From contig JAFFJZ010000052.1 of the NCBI GenBank assembly GCA_018340375.1, positions 186,001 to 250,000 of the forward strand: DNA of 64,000 bases. Reading direction: 5' to 3'. Positions within the stretch are counted from its first letter, which is position 1; each line of letters begins with the position of its first letter. Below are positions 1-9,603 of the stretch, in pieces. A model generated the notes under the pieces. The model searched no databases. It saw nothing but the letters and a program-made list of their open reading frames with translations, and was not told the origin of the DNA. Made by a program: the position numbers and the translations under genes. The stretch is from Gonatopus flavifemur (lineage: Eukaryota > Arthropoda > Insecta > Hymenoptera > Dryinidae).

Positions 1-346
1 TCTCAAAGCTACTCTCTCCAAGGCCACTCTTATTGCTGAAACACCAATATGAATCAGTCGCATGACAAAATACCTTTTTCGAACCATTGGCTTGTCAGGG
101 ATCATTTGGGTCATTTATGCACCCGAACTCTTGCCTCCTTTTACTAACTTCACAAATTTTCATCGACTGAATAAAACGATGATAAAATATTCGATTGCGA
201 TAACTCGATACAACATCTTCCAATTTATATCCATTCCGGACGAGAAGCGCAACAATAAGAATGGCCCAAATTGATTTTTTGGGAGAATTGGATTCAGTTT
301 GGGTAATGATACGTTTTGGAAGACAAACCGTTTCGTTAAAATACAA
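1..346 (-). pseudogene. Z-family transposon ORF, N-terminal fragment (inverted copy)
   Basis: Read on the minus strand, this stretch gives SKRRQEFGCINDPND and then, after a jump, CHATDSYWCFSNKSG. These match blocks of the plus-strand copy at 463-1275 (SKRRREFQCVNRPND and CHATDCYYCLSNKSG), so it is a second, inverted and internally deleted copy of the same ORF. The Z family is an unnamed ORF family that recurs in arthropod genomes; its N-terminus is rich in paired cysteines. The reading frame is broken by a stop and the copy runs off the window edge. It is a fragment with no expected product. Confidence 0.55.
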
Positions 347-900
347 TGAAAAAACATTTGAAAATCATCAAACATCGTTCACGATTTTCAATTTTTTTCA
401 CTTGGGGCGCTTCTCATCTGGAAAGGTTATAATGTGAGAAGTATTGTTGTATCGAGTCATAATTGCCTAATATTTCATCTTCGTTTTGTGGAATTTGTAA
501 AATAAGTAAGAGAAGACGGGAATTCCAGTGCGTGAATAGACCGAACGATTTTTGCAATGTTTGTGGGGAGTTTATGGTGGAAAAGAATGTGCGGAAATAC
601 ACTGATGCGTTACAAAGAAGTTATCGGAATTACTTTGGAATGTCACCGAGTCTTATCGATCCATGGACACCGAAATCTCTGTGTACTGTATGCCAATCAA
701 TTCTCAGCAAATGGGCTGCTGGTCAAAGGTATAAATTTTCTTGTCCTGAATGTATTTGATGTATACAAACATTCATATGTTTTCACTTCCGCCGATACAT
801 GAAATTCGATACGCCAATGGTTTAGAAAGAGCCATTTTGTCATGCGACTGATTGCTATTACTGTCTCAGCAATAAGAGTGGCTTTGGGAAGAGTTTGAAA
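1..900. repeat. Head-to-head inverted repeat of Z-family DNA
   Basis: Bases 1-70 are the reverse complement of about 830-900 (both read ccactcttattgctga on one strand), and about 75-250 pairs with 405-545. The symmetry centre lies near 375-400. About 290 bp present in the right arm (545-830) are missing from the left arm. This is an inverted duplication of the 5' part of a Z-family element. Confidence 0.6.
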
Positions 901-1275
901 TGTAATTATGCTCAAGTGGGATAAGTGATTTTTCCGGTACCCCATTCGAGTGATGTTCCGTTTCCAGTGTGCTCTTTTTCAGTCGTAGAATCGTCAGACT
1001 CTTCAGACCCTTCAGGAGGAATGGCTATATCAATTGAGAGCGACTCCGAATCGAAGCCGGAGCAACAATTATTATCACAGGCAATATTGAACGACTGGGT
1101 GCGGGATTTGGACCTCACAGAAGAAAAGTCAGAAGTACTCGCATCTCGCATGAAACAACATGGTTCTTCAGCTGCATGTGTGAAAACTACGGTCTACAGA
1201 AATCGACATGAGTCTCACGCGAAGTATTTCACGAAGATGAATCAAATTTGTTATTGTAATGATGTTTCTGGTTCC
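463..1275 (+). pseudogene. Z-family transposon ORF, 5' part, frameshifted and truncated
   Basis: The translation shows cysteine pairs FCNVC and LCTVC, then after a frameshift near 750 a third block CYYCLSNKSG (about 855-890), a stop near 925, and then an acidic linker followed by SQAILNDWVRDLDL and a YRNRHESHAKYF block. This order of blocks is the same as in the minus-strand copy at 6379-7753. The sequence stops matching at about 1275, where minus-strand Ty3/gypsy DNA begins. The product and class of the Z family are unknown to me; the paired cysteines suggest zinc binding, and later blocks in the other copy contain Asp residues that might belong to a nuclease fold. Not functional. Confidence 0.6.
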
Positions 1276-1703
1276 TTCAATGAGTGTTTCTTCCTCGTCC
1301 ATCGGCTGCTTCCCTCTCCTTCGTCAATCGACCATTCCAAGCGCTCACTAGGATTCTCGATCTTGCCCGAACTCCTCGTTAACCGTCCCACACTCGGCCG
1401 TTTCTCAGGGATCCTCGCTCCCGAGGATAATTCCCGATATCTTTCCATTTGATTCGCTACTGAGGTCGTAATTTGTTGCCCCTCACTTTCGCCGACTTTG
1501 CTCATCTCATACCGATTGTATCCTATTTGTCGGAGGATCTCGTATGGCCCCAAATACTTCGAACATATTTTCCGTCCCGGCCCACGCTGATTCCGTTCGA
1601 TTGCCACAAGGTCTCCTTCACGATACTGGTTGGCAGCTTTACATCGTCGATTGTACTGCTGGCGATTCTCATTTTGGATTCCATCAATATTTTGCTCAGC
1701 CAT
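1251..1703 (-). pseudogene. Ty3/gypsy integrase C-terminal domain (GPY/F type)
   Basis: The block YLGPYEILRQIG matches the GPY/F motif of Ty3/gypsy integrase tails, preceded by a basic stretch (NRRCKAANQYREGDLV). Known role of this domain: DNA and target binding during integration. The tail ends in a Ser/Arg-rich segment. The last few codons, below about 1276-1295, run into DNA of the plus-strand Z-family copy, so the true 3' boundary is uncertain. A diverged copy of this tail lies at 8712-8826 in the same orientation. Confidence 0.75.
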
Positions 1704-1748
1704 CCGTCTTAAATATTCTCGATCGGCGTCGTATATACTTAGTGCCTC

Positions 1749-2219
1749 CTACTCTAGTAATTCCAAAATCCGACTGTGTTCTTGGTAGCGCATCTTGGTT
1801 CCAATCGAAGCTTCGAAGGGTGTGATGCCTATACTCTGAAAAGGACTATTGATACTTCCCTGTACTTGATCTACGTATTTGTACCATTTACTTGGATCAT
1901 CAGAAGCCAATTTGGTTAAAACTGGGATGATGATACGATTGATTCGTCCCACTTGGCCGTTTCTTCGGGGCACTCCGGTGGCAATGGTAACGTGGGTCAT
2001 GCCTTCTTCTTCACAAAAATCTTTAAAATCAGCTGATACAAAAGCTCCTCCTTCATCAGTGACAATACAAGCGGGATTCCCGAAAATCTCTTGCTGTCCC
2101 TTCAATCTATTAACCACCCCCACTGCGTTGACAGTTTTTGTTGGATACAAGCAGACGAATTTTGTAAAACTGTCGATTATCACCAATATGTACCTATACC
2201 ACTTCCCAGTGGACGTCAT
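1749..2219 (-). pseudogene. Ty3/gypsy integrase core, catalytic Glu replaced
   Basis: Integrase (rve) catalytic domain. The first Asp lies in VIIDSFTKF and the second in VTDEGGAF. The third acidic residue should lie in the NGQVERxNR-type motif but reads NGQVGRINR: the codon at 1949-1947 is GGA (Gly) rather than GAA/GAG. The family needs the D,D,E triad for strand transfer, so this integrase should be inactive. The spacing of the other motifs is normal. It is separated from the RNase H block by a frame change around 2220-2420. Confidence 0.8.
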
Positions 2220-2422
2220 TGGGCCAAAGTAATCAGCATGGGAAGTGTGTAAAGGTACATCCCCCTTCGGAATAGGCGCTAAAAAACCTTCTTTTCCCCT
2301 TTTCTCTCTTCCGCGAGTATGTAGCTAATACAACAGCTGATGCAATTTTCTCATTTTTGCTGCAGGTTAGGAATATAAAATTCCTCCTTGATGCGCTCTG
2401 CCATTTTCCTTACACCAAAATG

Positions 2423-3162
2423 TCAATTTTCATGTATCTTCCTAATCATTTCGGTTTCCATACAACTAGGCAACACTATCACACACCTATCACCTACTCT
2501 TTTTTTAGATACCCCATCTTTTACGATATAATCTTCGTGTGGCCCATTCTGGAGCATCTGTTTGATAATTTTCAACCCTTCTTCTGCATCCTGATTTTTA
2601 CGCGACATTATGATAATTTCGTCTTCTATGACCATAACTGGATGTCGGCTAAGCGCGTCCACATGCTTAATTCGAATTCCAGGGTGGTGCTCCTTCTCAT
2701 ATTGAAATTCATCCATAGCTATGGCCCATCTGGCTACTCGCGGTGGTGCATCACGTTTATCCAACGTCTTCTCAAGAGCCGCACAGTCGGTTACCAGTTT
2801 GAACTTGGTACCCATAGGTAAACCCTGAATTTTTGTGAAGCCTTCACCACCGCCAATACCTCCAGTTCATAAGAGTGATATTTCTTCTCAGCGTCCGATG
2901 TTTTATAGCTCATGTAGCATTTTGGATGTGAATGCTTTTCGAAAGGAAACCGCTGCGATAACACTGCGCCGTATCCTTCTTCGCTCGCGTCAGTGTGTAG
3001 TTCCGTGATGGCGTTAGGATCGTAAAGCCTTGAAACCGGTCCGGCCGACAAGAGGTTCTTCAATGTCACGGAAGACCGCTGCTCTTCTTTCCCGATTCGG
3101 AGAACCTTATCTTGCCTCAGTAAATCAGACAACGGTCGAGCCAACACTGCATAAGCTCGCAT
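2423..3162 (-). pseudogene. Ty3/gypsy RNase H domain and connection
   Basis: Two overlapping frames cover the domain. The upstream part has TDASEEGYGAVL (first catalytic Asp) and YHSYELEVLAVV (Glu); the downstream part has TDCAALEKTL and DALSRH, the typical Asp-containing end of Ty3/gypsy RNase H. A frameshift near 2800 separates them. Downstream of DALSRH is an acidic linker leading to the integrase zinc-binding region, which is poorly preserved. Role in an intact element: degrading the RNA strand during reverse transcription. Confidence 0.75.
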
Positions 3163-3446
3163 AAATTCTCTAAAATAGCCTGAAAGCCCGAGAAACTGTT
3201 GGACATCTTTTCAGTTGTTGGCACCGGAAACGCTTGAACTATTCTGACTTTGAGGGGTGATGGGAACACATTTCTATCTTCCAAAGTGTGCCCCAAAAAC
3301 TCAACTCCCCTCTGTGAAAAGCGACACTTCTTCCAGTTGATCATTAACCCATGAGACTCTGCCACGCCCAAAGTGATTCGCAACTCATCCAACCCGTCTT
3401 CTTCGTCAAACCCTGGGATAATTACGTCATCCATATAAGTGTACAC
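3117..3446 (-). pseudogene. Ty3/gypsy reverse transcriptase, palm with YMDD
   Basis: The reading starts with YTYMDDVII, the catalytic YxDD box of reverse transcriptase, followed by KKCRFSQRGVEFLGH, the conserved block after it. The preceding fingers/palm part is in another frame (3533-4510), so a frameshift or small deletion lies around 3450-3530. The end overlaps the RNase H reading in a different frame, another sign of decay. Confidence 0.8.
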
Positions 3447-3532
3447 TACGCTGCGTTCAATAAGGAGTCAGAAAACTTCTGCAACAAATCGCAAAAAACT
3501 CGTTGGGCGATTGGCCAATCCAAATGGCGTCT

Positions 3533-4510
3533 TCAAAAACTCGAACTGACCGTCAGGTGAAAGAACGAGGTGGACTTCCGACTACCCTCTGACATCGGGA
3601 CATGGAAAAACCCGTTCTTTAGATCGATCACTGAGAATACCAGAGCCTTAGCCAACGAATCTAAACAGTCATCAATGAGAGGCATAGGAAAGCGATTCCG
3701 TCCGATTCTCTTATTCAGCTGTCTGTAATCCACACATACACGATAGCTCCTATCTTTCTTGGAAACTATGACTACCGCACTTGCAAATTCACTCACACTC
3801 GGTTGTATGATACCTTCGGCTGACCAATCAGATATCTGCTGGTGTAATCCCTTCTTTTCTTTTGGAGCCAACCACCGAGGTCGCTGATGGATCGGCAGTT
3901 CCGAAGTCAACACGATATTTGTTCCTACTGTTGTTTGCACTTGTTCTGCAGGGCTATATTCACTAATCAATCGCTCAATTCGCGTTTTAAAAGGCTCATG
4001 CACATCAATTTCTTCGACAGGCAAACAGCTGATTAAACTGATTTCTAGGAAACAATCCCCTTCGCTCGCCATCTCTCGACGATCTTCTTCCACGTTCATA
4101 GGCACCTCTTGATCCGCTGCTCCCTCATCCACATGTAACCGGCCGATTCGCGCTACCCCGTTCGTTATATAAATTTCCACCTTCTTCAGAAGCTCACGTC
4201 CGATAATCATTCCAGCGCTCAACGCTGCGATTGGAATCACAAAGATTTCTGTCGAATATATTCCGTCATCTATAACTAATTCTGAAGTAAACACTCCTAG
4301 AGGTTCCGTTTCAACCTTGCCCAATCCCACTAACACACGGGTTGTTTCACGTGATCTTGGGCTACCTATTTTCTTATACACTTCCCCCGATATCACGGTT
4401 ACGTCACTTCCCGTGTCCAACAGCGCATTACACTTCACTCCGCTTAGTTCGACAGCGATCGACCTCTTATTCACAGAAGAAATACATCCAACAGTTGCCC
4501 TATCGTTCAC
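3533..4510 (-). pseudogene. Ty3/gypsy protease and N-terminal reverse transcriptase
   Basis: Residues about 25-125 form a retropepsin-like protease: ALLDTGSDVTVIS carries the catalytic DTG, and IIGRELL is the matching ILG-type block. Residues about 200-325 begin reverse transcriptase, with VVIVSKKDRSYRVCVDYRQLN and SVIDLKNGFFHVPM (the first catalytic Asp region). The reading ends at a frameshift before the YMDD box. An in-frame protease-RT fusion is normal for this family. Confidence 0.85.
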
Positions 4511-4546
4511 TAACTTTGGTGTCCCTTCACACTTGGCCGCAATATG

Positions 4547-5045
4547 TTAGAATTTGTCGCATTTGAAACATTTAGGCCCTTTATTCTTCATTGGACACTT
4601 CTTTAATTCGTGATCCGGTGATCCGCATGAGGAACAATACTGTTTTTTAGACGTTGACTTGACTCCCGTTTTTGTTTCTCCGTTTCCCTCTCTCTTGGTC
4701 ATATTTTTCTCAACCATATGATCCCTCATGCGATCATATACTTCAAATTTCTTCTTTAATTCTTTTAGGGTTTGCGCACCATAAAGTATAGCTTTATTCG
4801 CTTCAACTGTTCACCGCTTTGCGAGGCGTTCTCCTTGTCGGACATCTTGAATTTCAACCGCGTCTGTTTCTCGGCATTCACACACACTGTACAACTGATG
4901 ACGAGCGATCAACTTTTCGCTCCGTTCGGCTTTAACCCGAGCGTTGAACACATTTTCCCGGACAACGTATAATACTGTTCGACGTAATTTTCCGACTCAC
5001 TTTGCCGGTCACTCAGATGCCACTCTATGATGCGCTGAAGGGTAT
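4547..5045 (-). pseudogene. Ty3/gypsy Gag remnant with zinc knuckle
   Basis: The minus-strand reading 4729-4547 gives CSSCGSPDHELKKC, a CCHC zinc knuckle, followed by the start of a second one (CFKC). Higher up, 5045-4880 reads HLSDRQSESENYVEQYYTL, which looks like the end of a Gag capsid domain, but stops and frameshifts separate it from the knuckles. Zinc knuckles bind the element RNA during packaging. The N-terminal half of Gag is missing or unrecognisable. Confidence 0.6.
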
Positions 5046-5185
5046 CGATACCACCCTCATTCCTTCTCTTCTACGACTGCTCTAGATCTCGGACGAGCTC
5101 CCAGATGTAGGATTATATTTATTACGTATTCTCAAACATTAGTATACATTTTATGACACAGCCACACACATAAAAATTTTGTTCC

Positions 5186-6200
5186 TGGCCTTGGGATCAG
5201 ACTATGTACATTATATGTTTATGTGGTCGCTGAAACTGAATCCGATGTCTATTCTGCCCCATCACGTCAGGTTTTCGACATAACCTCAAAAAACTGAATT
5301 ATCACGAGAAAAATGGATGAATTGTTTGACCCTGGGATCAGACTATGTATTTTATATGTTTTTGGGGTCGCTGAAACTGAATCCGATGAGTAGTCAATTC
5401 CATCATATCAGGATTTTGACATAACCTCAAAAAAACCGCAAAATCACGAGAAAATAGAATTAACTGTTTGAACCGGGGATCAGACTATGTATTTCATATG
5501 TTTTCGGGGTCACCGAAACTGAATCCGATGAGTAGTCAATTCCATCATATCAGGGTTTTGACATAACTCCAAAAAAACCGCAAAATCATGAAAAATAGTA
5601 CATTGTGTAACAAGGGCGCCGAGTTGGTGATTCCCGCACGAGCGTGAAGCTTGTCACCCGAGCGTAGCGAGGGCAACGAATCAAGCGGGTGGGGGAATCA
5701 CCAATGCGCACGATTTACACAGACTATTTTCCCTAACAAGGTGCACGAACTCCGGTTTTTCAAGCCCATGTTGCTCGCGCAGAGTGGGTGATACCTCCAC
5801 GGCAGTCGGACCAGTGCGATGAAGTAATAAGCGTGCGGTAAAGCTACTTAGGAAAATAAAATTAACTGTCTGAGCCGGAGATCGGACTATGTATCTCATG
5901 TATTTTCGGGGTCGCTGAAACTGAATCCGATGAGTAGTCGATTCCATCATTCCAAGATTTTCACATAACCTGAAAAAAACCGCAAAACCACGAGAAAAAA
6001 TAAAATTAACTGTCTGAGCCGGGGATCAGACTATGTGTTTTATATGTTTTCGGGGACGCTGGAACTGAATTTGATGAGAAGCCAATTCCATCATATCGAG
6101 TTGTTGACATAACCTCCAAAACTTGCAGAACATCATAGTTCTTTTGCCCAGAGATCAGACGACGTATTCTGTATGTTCTCGATCTCAACGAATCTAAAAC
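5186..6200. repeat. Subterminal tandem array, 141-bp unit (left)
   Basis: Units start at gatcagactatgta near 5193, 5334, 5476, 5878 and 6019, with a degenerate partial unit near 6150. Each contains the core ggggtcgctgaaactgaatc. The gap between the third and next unit is caused by a GC-richer insertion at about 5590-5860. The right-hand array (8140-8614) has the same unit inverted. Confidence 0.8.
5587..5725. repeat. MITE-like hairpin inside the 141-bp array
   Basis: The ends read aaaatagtacattgtgtaa and tttacacagactatttt, and an inner pair is ttggtgattccc with ggggaatcacca. The centre holds the GC-rich motif cccgagcgtagcgaggg. It interrupts the 141-bp array. Similar ends (aaaaatagtat) occur at 19199-19322 and 19499-19640, suggesting one family of foldback MITEs. 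DNA at 5726-5860 is also foreign to the array but I cannot classify it. Confidence 0.5.
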
Positions 6201-6378
6201 CGCGATCCATTTATATAACGAAGGTTCTGCCAAAACTTTGAGAAACGACAGTCACCCTAGTTTATGGGATCATCAGCATTAGCGCTACCCGATGTACACC
6301 ACGAGGAGGTTGCATGAACGGATTTCGTGCATCGTATAGCCCTTACAAGGGCTGTTTGATAGTCGAACCCTATATACA

Positions 6379-7753
6379 TTACCAAATAAAATATGATAAC
6401 GAATTATATATATGATATATATTATCATGAGATTGAACATGAATGAACAATATGATGAAACGACATAGCATTTTGAAGTTAGTCACTCCCTGTTTTTCAA
6501 CTATACCGTGTTCTTTTTCGCTCAAAGGATCTATGTAATGAAGTTTAATACAATGATGTGTGCGATCTCTGTTATCCCACAAACACAAATAGCATGGATA
6601 TTTTGTGAACCCCGATTGTTGACCCAGCAACATGGTTATTATTTTCAAATCACCGCAAATTTGCCAGTTTTGACCATTATATTACAATTTCTGTAAAAGA
6701 ATTTCCATATTTTTCTTGCATAACTGTAGAATGAGCTAGAGGAATTGGCGTATACACATTTGTGTTATGAAGCACTACGGCCTTGATACTTCGCTTGGAA
6801 GAATCAATAAAAAGTCTCCAGTCTCTTGCATCATAACGATTCTCTTTTAACTGATTCATTAGACCTTTTACATCAGTACAATACACAAGCAATGAATCCT
6901 TATCTTTAACAAAGTATCGACGGAATTTGGATTCCCTGTTCCTATGACAAGTGACTTTAGTTTTTGGCTCCAAAAGATTGTTGTCCTTGAAAAATGAGGC
7001 TAAGAACTCAGAATCATCTTTTGGTTGTCCCAAATCTCGCCCAAGATCGTTCAACTCAGACTGGGATATCAATATTGGACTTGACGATTTTTTTGTGTTT
7101 GAAGAAAAATCTGTGTCACCGCTTTCGTTATCAGCCTCAGATATAAATTCTTCGTCGAGACCCATCGCTCCATCAGGAGCTGCTGTGACATCATCCATGC
7201 CACTTTTATCATCGTTTCGTACAGCTATCACTGGGGCGGCTACTGATGAAACTGTGATGTATTTGATTTTGTTTTTATTCTTACTGTTAAAACCATCAAT
7301 CTTATTACAGCAGAAGAAACAATCTTTTCCATTTTTAGGCTGTGTCCATATAGCTGGAGCCGAGTACTTCATATTCTCTTCATATCCATCCCACATCCAA
7401 CGTTTTAACATTCGCTTGCAAGAATTGCAGATGATGTTTGGGGACCAGTTTTGTACTCCCACATCATCAATTTCTCAACCGAACATTTCCTCATAGGTCT
7501 CACGAACATGAGCACTAATGATGTTCCGCAATGAACTTATTTCAAACTTAGTGCAAATGTGACAAAATATATTGCGATTACAATCAAAGTTATGAGATAG
7601 CAAGACGGCTTTTTTCTTCCTTCTTGTAACGTTACACTCTACATTGGCCAAGTCACCAACCAATGCAGAGCTACGGTCGCATGATAACGACGCCTGCGGG
7701 CCCGATTTCCCACTCCAACCAGCCGCCGATACTGAATTTCCGAATCCCTGCAT
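6379..7753 (-). pseudogene. Z-family ORF, internal copy
   Basis: Blocks in order: FCHIC (near 7585), ICNSC and CFFCC cysteine pairs, an acidic linker, LISQSELNDLGRDL, CHRNRESKFRRYF, LFIDSSKRSIKAVVLHN, then ICGDLK and MLLGQQSGFTKYPCYLCLWD. A TGA stop at about 7477-7475 and a frameshift plus stop near 6680 break the frame. The family is unnamed as far as I know, but this block order recurs in many arthropod predicted proteins. The Asp residues in IDSSK and CGDLK could belong to an RNase H-like nuclease; that is inference. The C-terminal part is missing here, but another fragment at 37880-38423 supplies the kind of blocks expected after it. Confidence 0.6.
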
Positions 7754-7888
7754 CGTACAACAGGCTTCTTACCTGTGCTTGCCATCACGGCATGTACGCC
7801 GTTCATCAAGGACTTCGCCGGACAACTAAATTACTCCTTTGCTCACCGTCACCACGTGGAGGTGCCCTGGTGGCAGGCACAGGTAAAG

Positions 7889-8007
7889 GTCTGGCTAAAC
7901 AAGCACGGAAACATTGATAGAAGAAACGGGAGACTGTGCAGATCTCGTATACAATTTCTGTGCAGTCTCCCGTTCCTTGCGTCAACGTTTCCGTGTTTGT
8001 GTAGCTA
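7889..8007. repeat. Hairpin MITE with about 50-bp stem
   Basis: Left arm ctaaacaagcacggaaac and right arm gtttccgtgtttgtgtag are near-perfect inverse copies, and an inner pair gggagactgtgcag / ctgtgcagtctccc continues the stem. It lies between the Z-family ORF and the right-hand array. No ORF is inside. Confidence 0.55.
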
Positions 8008-8139
8008 GATTTCAAGGTATCGCTCTGAATATGTGGATCGATCTATGGGATGGAATGACAAAATGCGGAGAGATGCTTGTTGTGTAGAAGACTGTGATGT
8101 TGAAAACCTAACGTGATCGAGTTTCGGGAATATCAGATT

Positions 8140-8614
8140 TCGTTTCAGCGAACCCCGACAACACATAGGATCTGTGATCTGATCTCCAGGCGGGAGCACT
8201 CGTTTGTTTGTTTGTTTGTAATAGTTGAAATCATTGAGGTCATGTCGGAAACCTGTTATAATAGGGTTACATTGACATCGAAGTCAGTTCCAGCAACCCC
8301 GAAAACATATGGAATACATAGTCTGATCCCCGGCTCAGACAGTCAATTTTATTTTTTCCGTGATTTTGCGGTTTTTTTGAGGTTATGTCAAAATCCTGAT
8401 ACGATGGGATTAACTACTCATCGGATTCAGTTTCAGCGACCCCAAAAACGTATAAAGTACATAGTCTGGTCCCAGGGTCAGACAATTTATTTATTCTTCT
8501 CATGATAATTCAGTTTTTTGGGGTTATGTCGAAAACCTGACGTGATGGGGCAAAACAGACATCGGATTCATTCTTAGCGACCCCAAAAACATATGATGAA
8601 CATAATCTGATCCC
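8140..8614. repeat. Subterminal tandem array, 141-bp unit (right, inverted)
   Basis: About three and a half units with the core read as cggattcagtttcagcgacc, the reverse complement of the left array core, at about 8285, 8420 and 8562, with a degenerate unit near 8160. A short tttg microsatellite (8203-8218) lies in the innermost unit. Same family as 5186-6200. Confidence 0.75.
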
Positions 8615-8711
8615 AAGGTCAGGAACAAAATTTTTTTTTGTGTGGCTGTTCAATCTATTGAATTTGAGGAAAATGTTGATGCGTATCGCTCAACGGCACG
8701 GGAGGAACTGG

Positions 8712-8826
8712 TGTTTCTCGTCCATCGGCTACTTTCCTCTCCTTCATCGTCGACTATTTCTCATTCCGAACGCTCACGAGATTCCTCGATCTTGCCCGAA
8801 TTTCTCGTTGACCGTCCCACACTGTT
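8712..8826 (-). pseudogene. Ty3/gypsy integrase-tail fragment
   Basis: The stretch cgtccatcggct to gaccgtcccacact matches 1299-1393 of the first Ty3/gypsy element with scattered changes, in the same minus orientation. Both copies lose similarity at the same point (about 1288 and 8716), which suggests that this point is near the 3' end of the element coding region. It lies just right of the Z element. Confidence 0.65.
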
Positions 8827-8914
8827 GTATGATCAACTAATTGTAATGTATATAATTGCTTACACAAGCGCCACTGCTCAAAGCTGTGACAATTATTGAA
8901 TTAAAATAGTCCCC

Positions 8915-9070
8915 ATGGAAAAATATGTTTCTTATAGGAAATTGAACGAGGAATACGATAGTTTTCTTTCTAAATTTGTAAAAACTGAGGGCGTTCGTGA
9001 AAATCCAAATCCATGTAAAAAATTTCAGTTGTCACTGACTAATAAAATTTCCAAGGAATCGTGTTACTGA
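8915..9070 (+). CDS. Short unrecognised ORF
   Basis: A 51-codon ORF from the ATG at 8915 (MEKYVSYRKLNEEYDSFLSK at its start) to a TGA. Its composition is protein-like (mixed charged and aromatic residues) and it lies upstream of the Ser-rich ORF at 9604. I do not recognise it; it may be an exon or a remnant of a larger reading frame. The rest of 9071-9600 shows no recognisable coding. Confidence 0.2.
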   Translation: MEKYVSYRKLNEEYDSFLSKFVKTEGVRENPNPCKKFQLSLTNKISKESCY

Positions 9071-9603
9071 AAAACAATATGTCATGACGTTTATTCTCTT
9101 CTGATGAAAATGAGCGGTCAGGAGAGTTTGTAAGTGAATTAGAACCGGAACTATGAGAATTTGAAGATGAACATTACCGACTATTCGTTCGAATTTCAAA
9201 AATCCAAATTCCTGAAAATAATCCAAAAAATGGCAAAACCTCACACACGTGTCGACTCATTTGATACGTAGAATCAACAGAACATTTCTCAAGAGAGAAA
9301 AAAAATTTGTATGATTTTCTTCAAGCAAAATCCGTTTGGTTTATGAAAGAACGTCCCTCCGTGGCTTTGTGCCACCAATGAATGATCCATTCATCCACCT
9401 TTTCGTCCTCCTTGAAATTGGGAAATGGAACTTGCGGATTTTCCTTCCATAGGAAGAAGAAACGAACCTTCCTCCCGGTTCACAGGCACGGGAATCGCTA
9501 CTTTCAGCTTGAATGTCATGAAAAAATATCTTCCTCAGCTGCAACATAGTAATTCTAGCAGAATTGTTTCCTCAATTGATACTGGAATATACATACGTAT
9601 GGA

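Larger units (their letters stand above)
1276..5105 (-). mobile_element. Degraded Ty3/gypsy LTR retrotransposon, internal region
   Basis: Minus-strand order is Gag remnant (5045-4547), protease and reverse transcriptase (4510-3117), RNase H (3162-2423), integrase core (2219-1749) and integrase tail (1703-1276). This is the canonical Ty3/gypsy order, with integrase after RNase H. The frame is broken in several places and the integrase lacks its catalytic glutamate, so the copy is dead. I found no clear LTR pair: the left end joins Z-family DNA at about 1276-1295 and the right end stops near 5105, just before the terminus of the Z element at about 5158. No envelope-like ORF is seen. Confidence 0.85.
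5158..8650 (-). mobile_element. Z-family DNA element with inverted subterminal 141-bp arrays
   Basis: The two ends are inverted copies: left begins acagccacacaca then ttttgttcctg, and the right end is its reverse complement at about 8615-8650. Immediately inside each end sits an array of about 141-bp units (5186-6200 and 8140-8614, opposite orientation), and a minus-strand Z-family ORF lies between. This looks like a DNA transposon with long subterminal repeats. I did not find a convincing target-site duplication, so the exact outer edges are approximate. Confidence 0.6.

Noticed and set aside
925..1452. A 175-codon plus ORF
   Set aside because: Only its first part is Z-family coding; after about 1275 it runs antisense through Ty3/gypsy DNA, so the long frame is a chance fusion.
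2357..2821. A 154-codon plus ORF
   Set aside because: It is antisense to the Ty3/gypsy RNase H region and has no motif.
5186..8614. CRISPR-like array
   Set aside because: Units are about 141 bp with no short identical repeats and unique spacers; this is a eukaryotic subterminal array.
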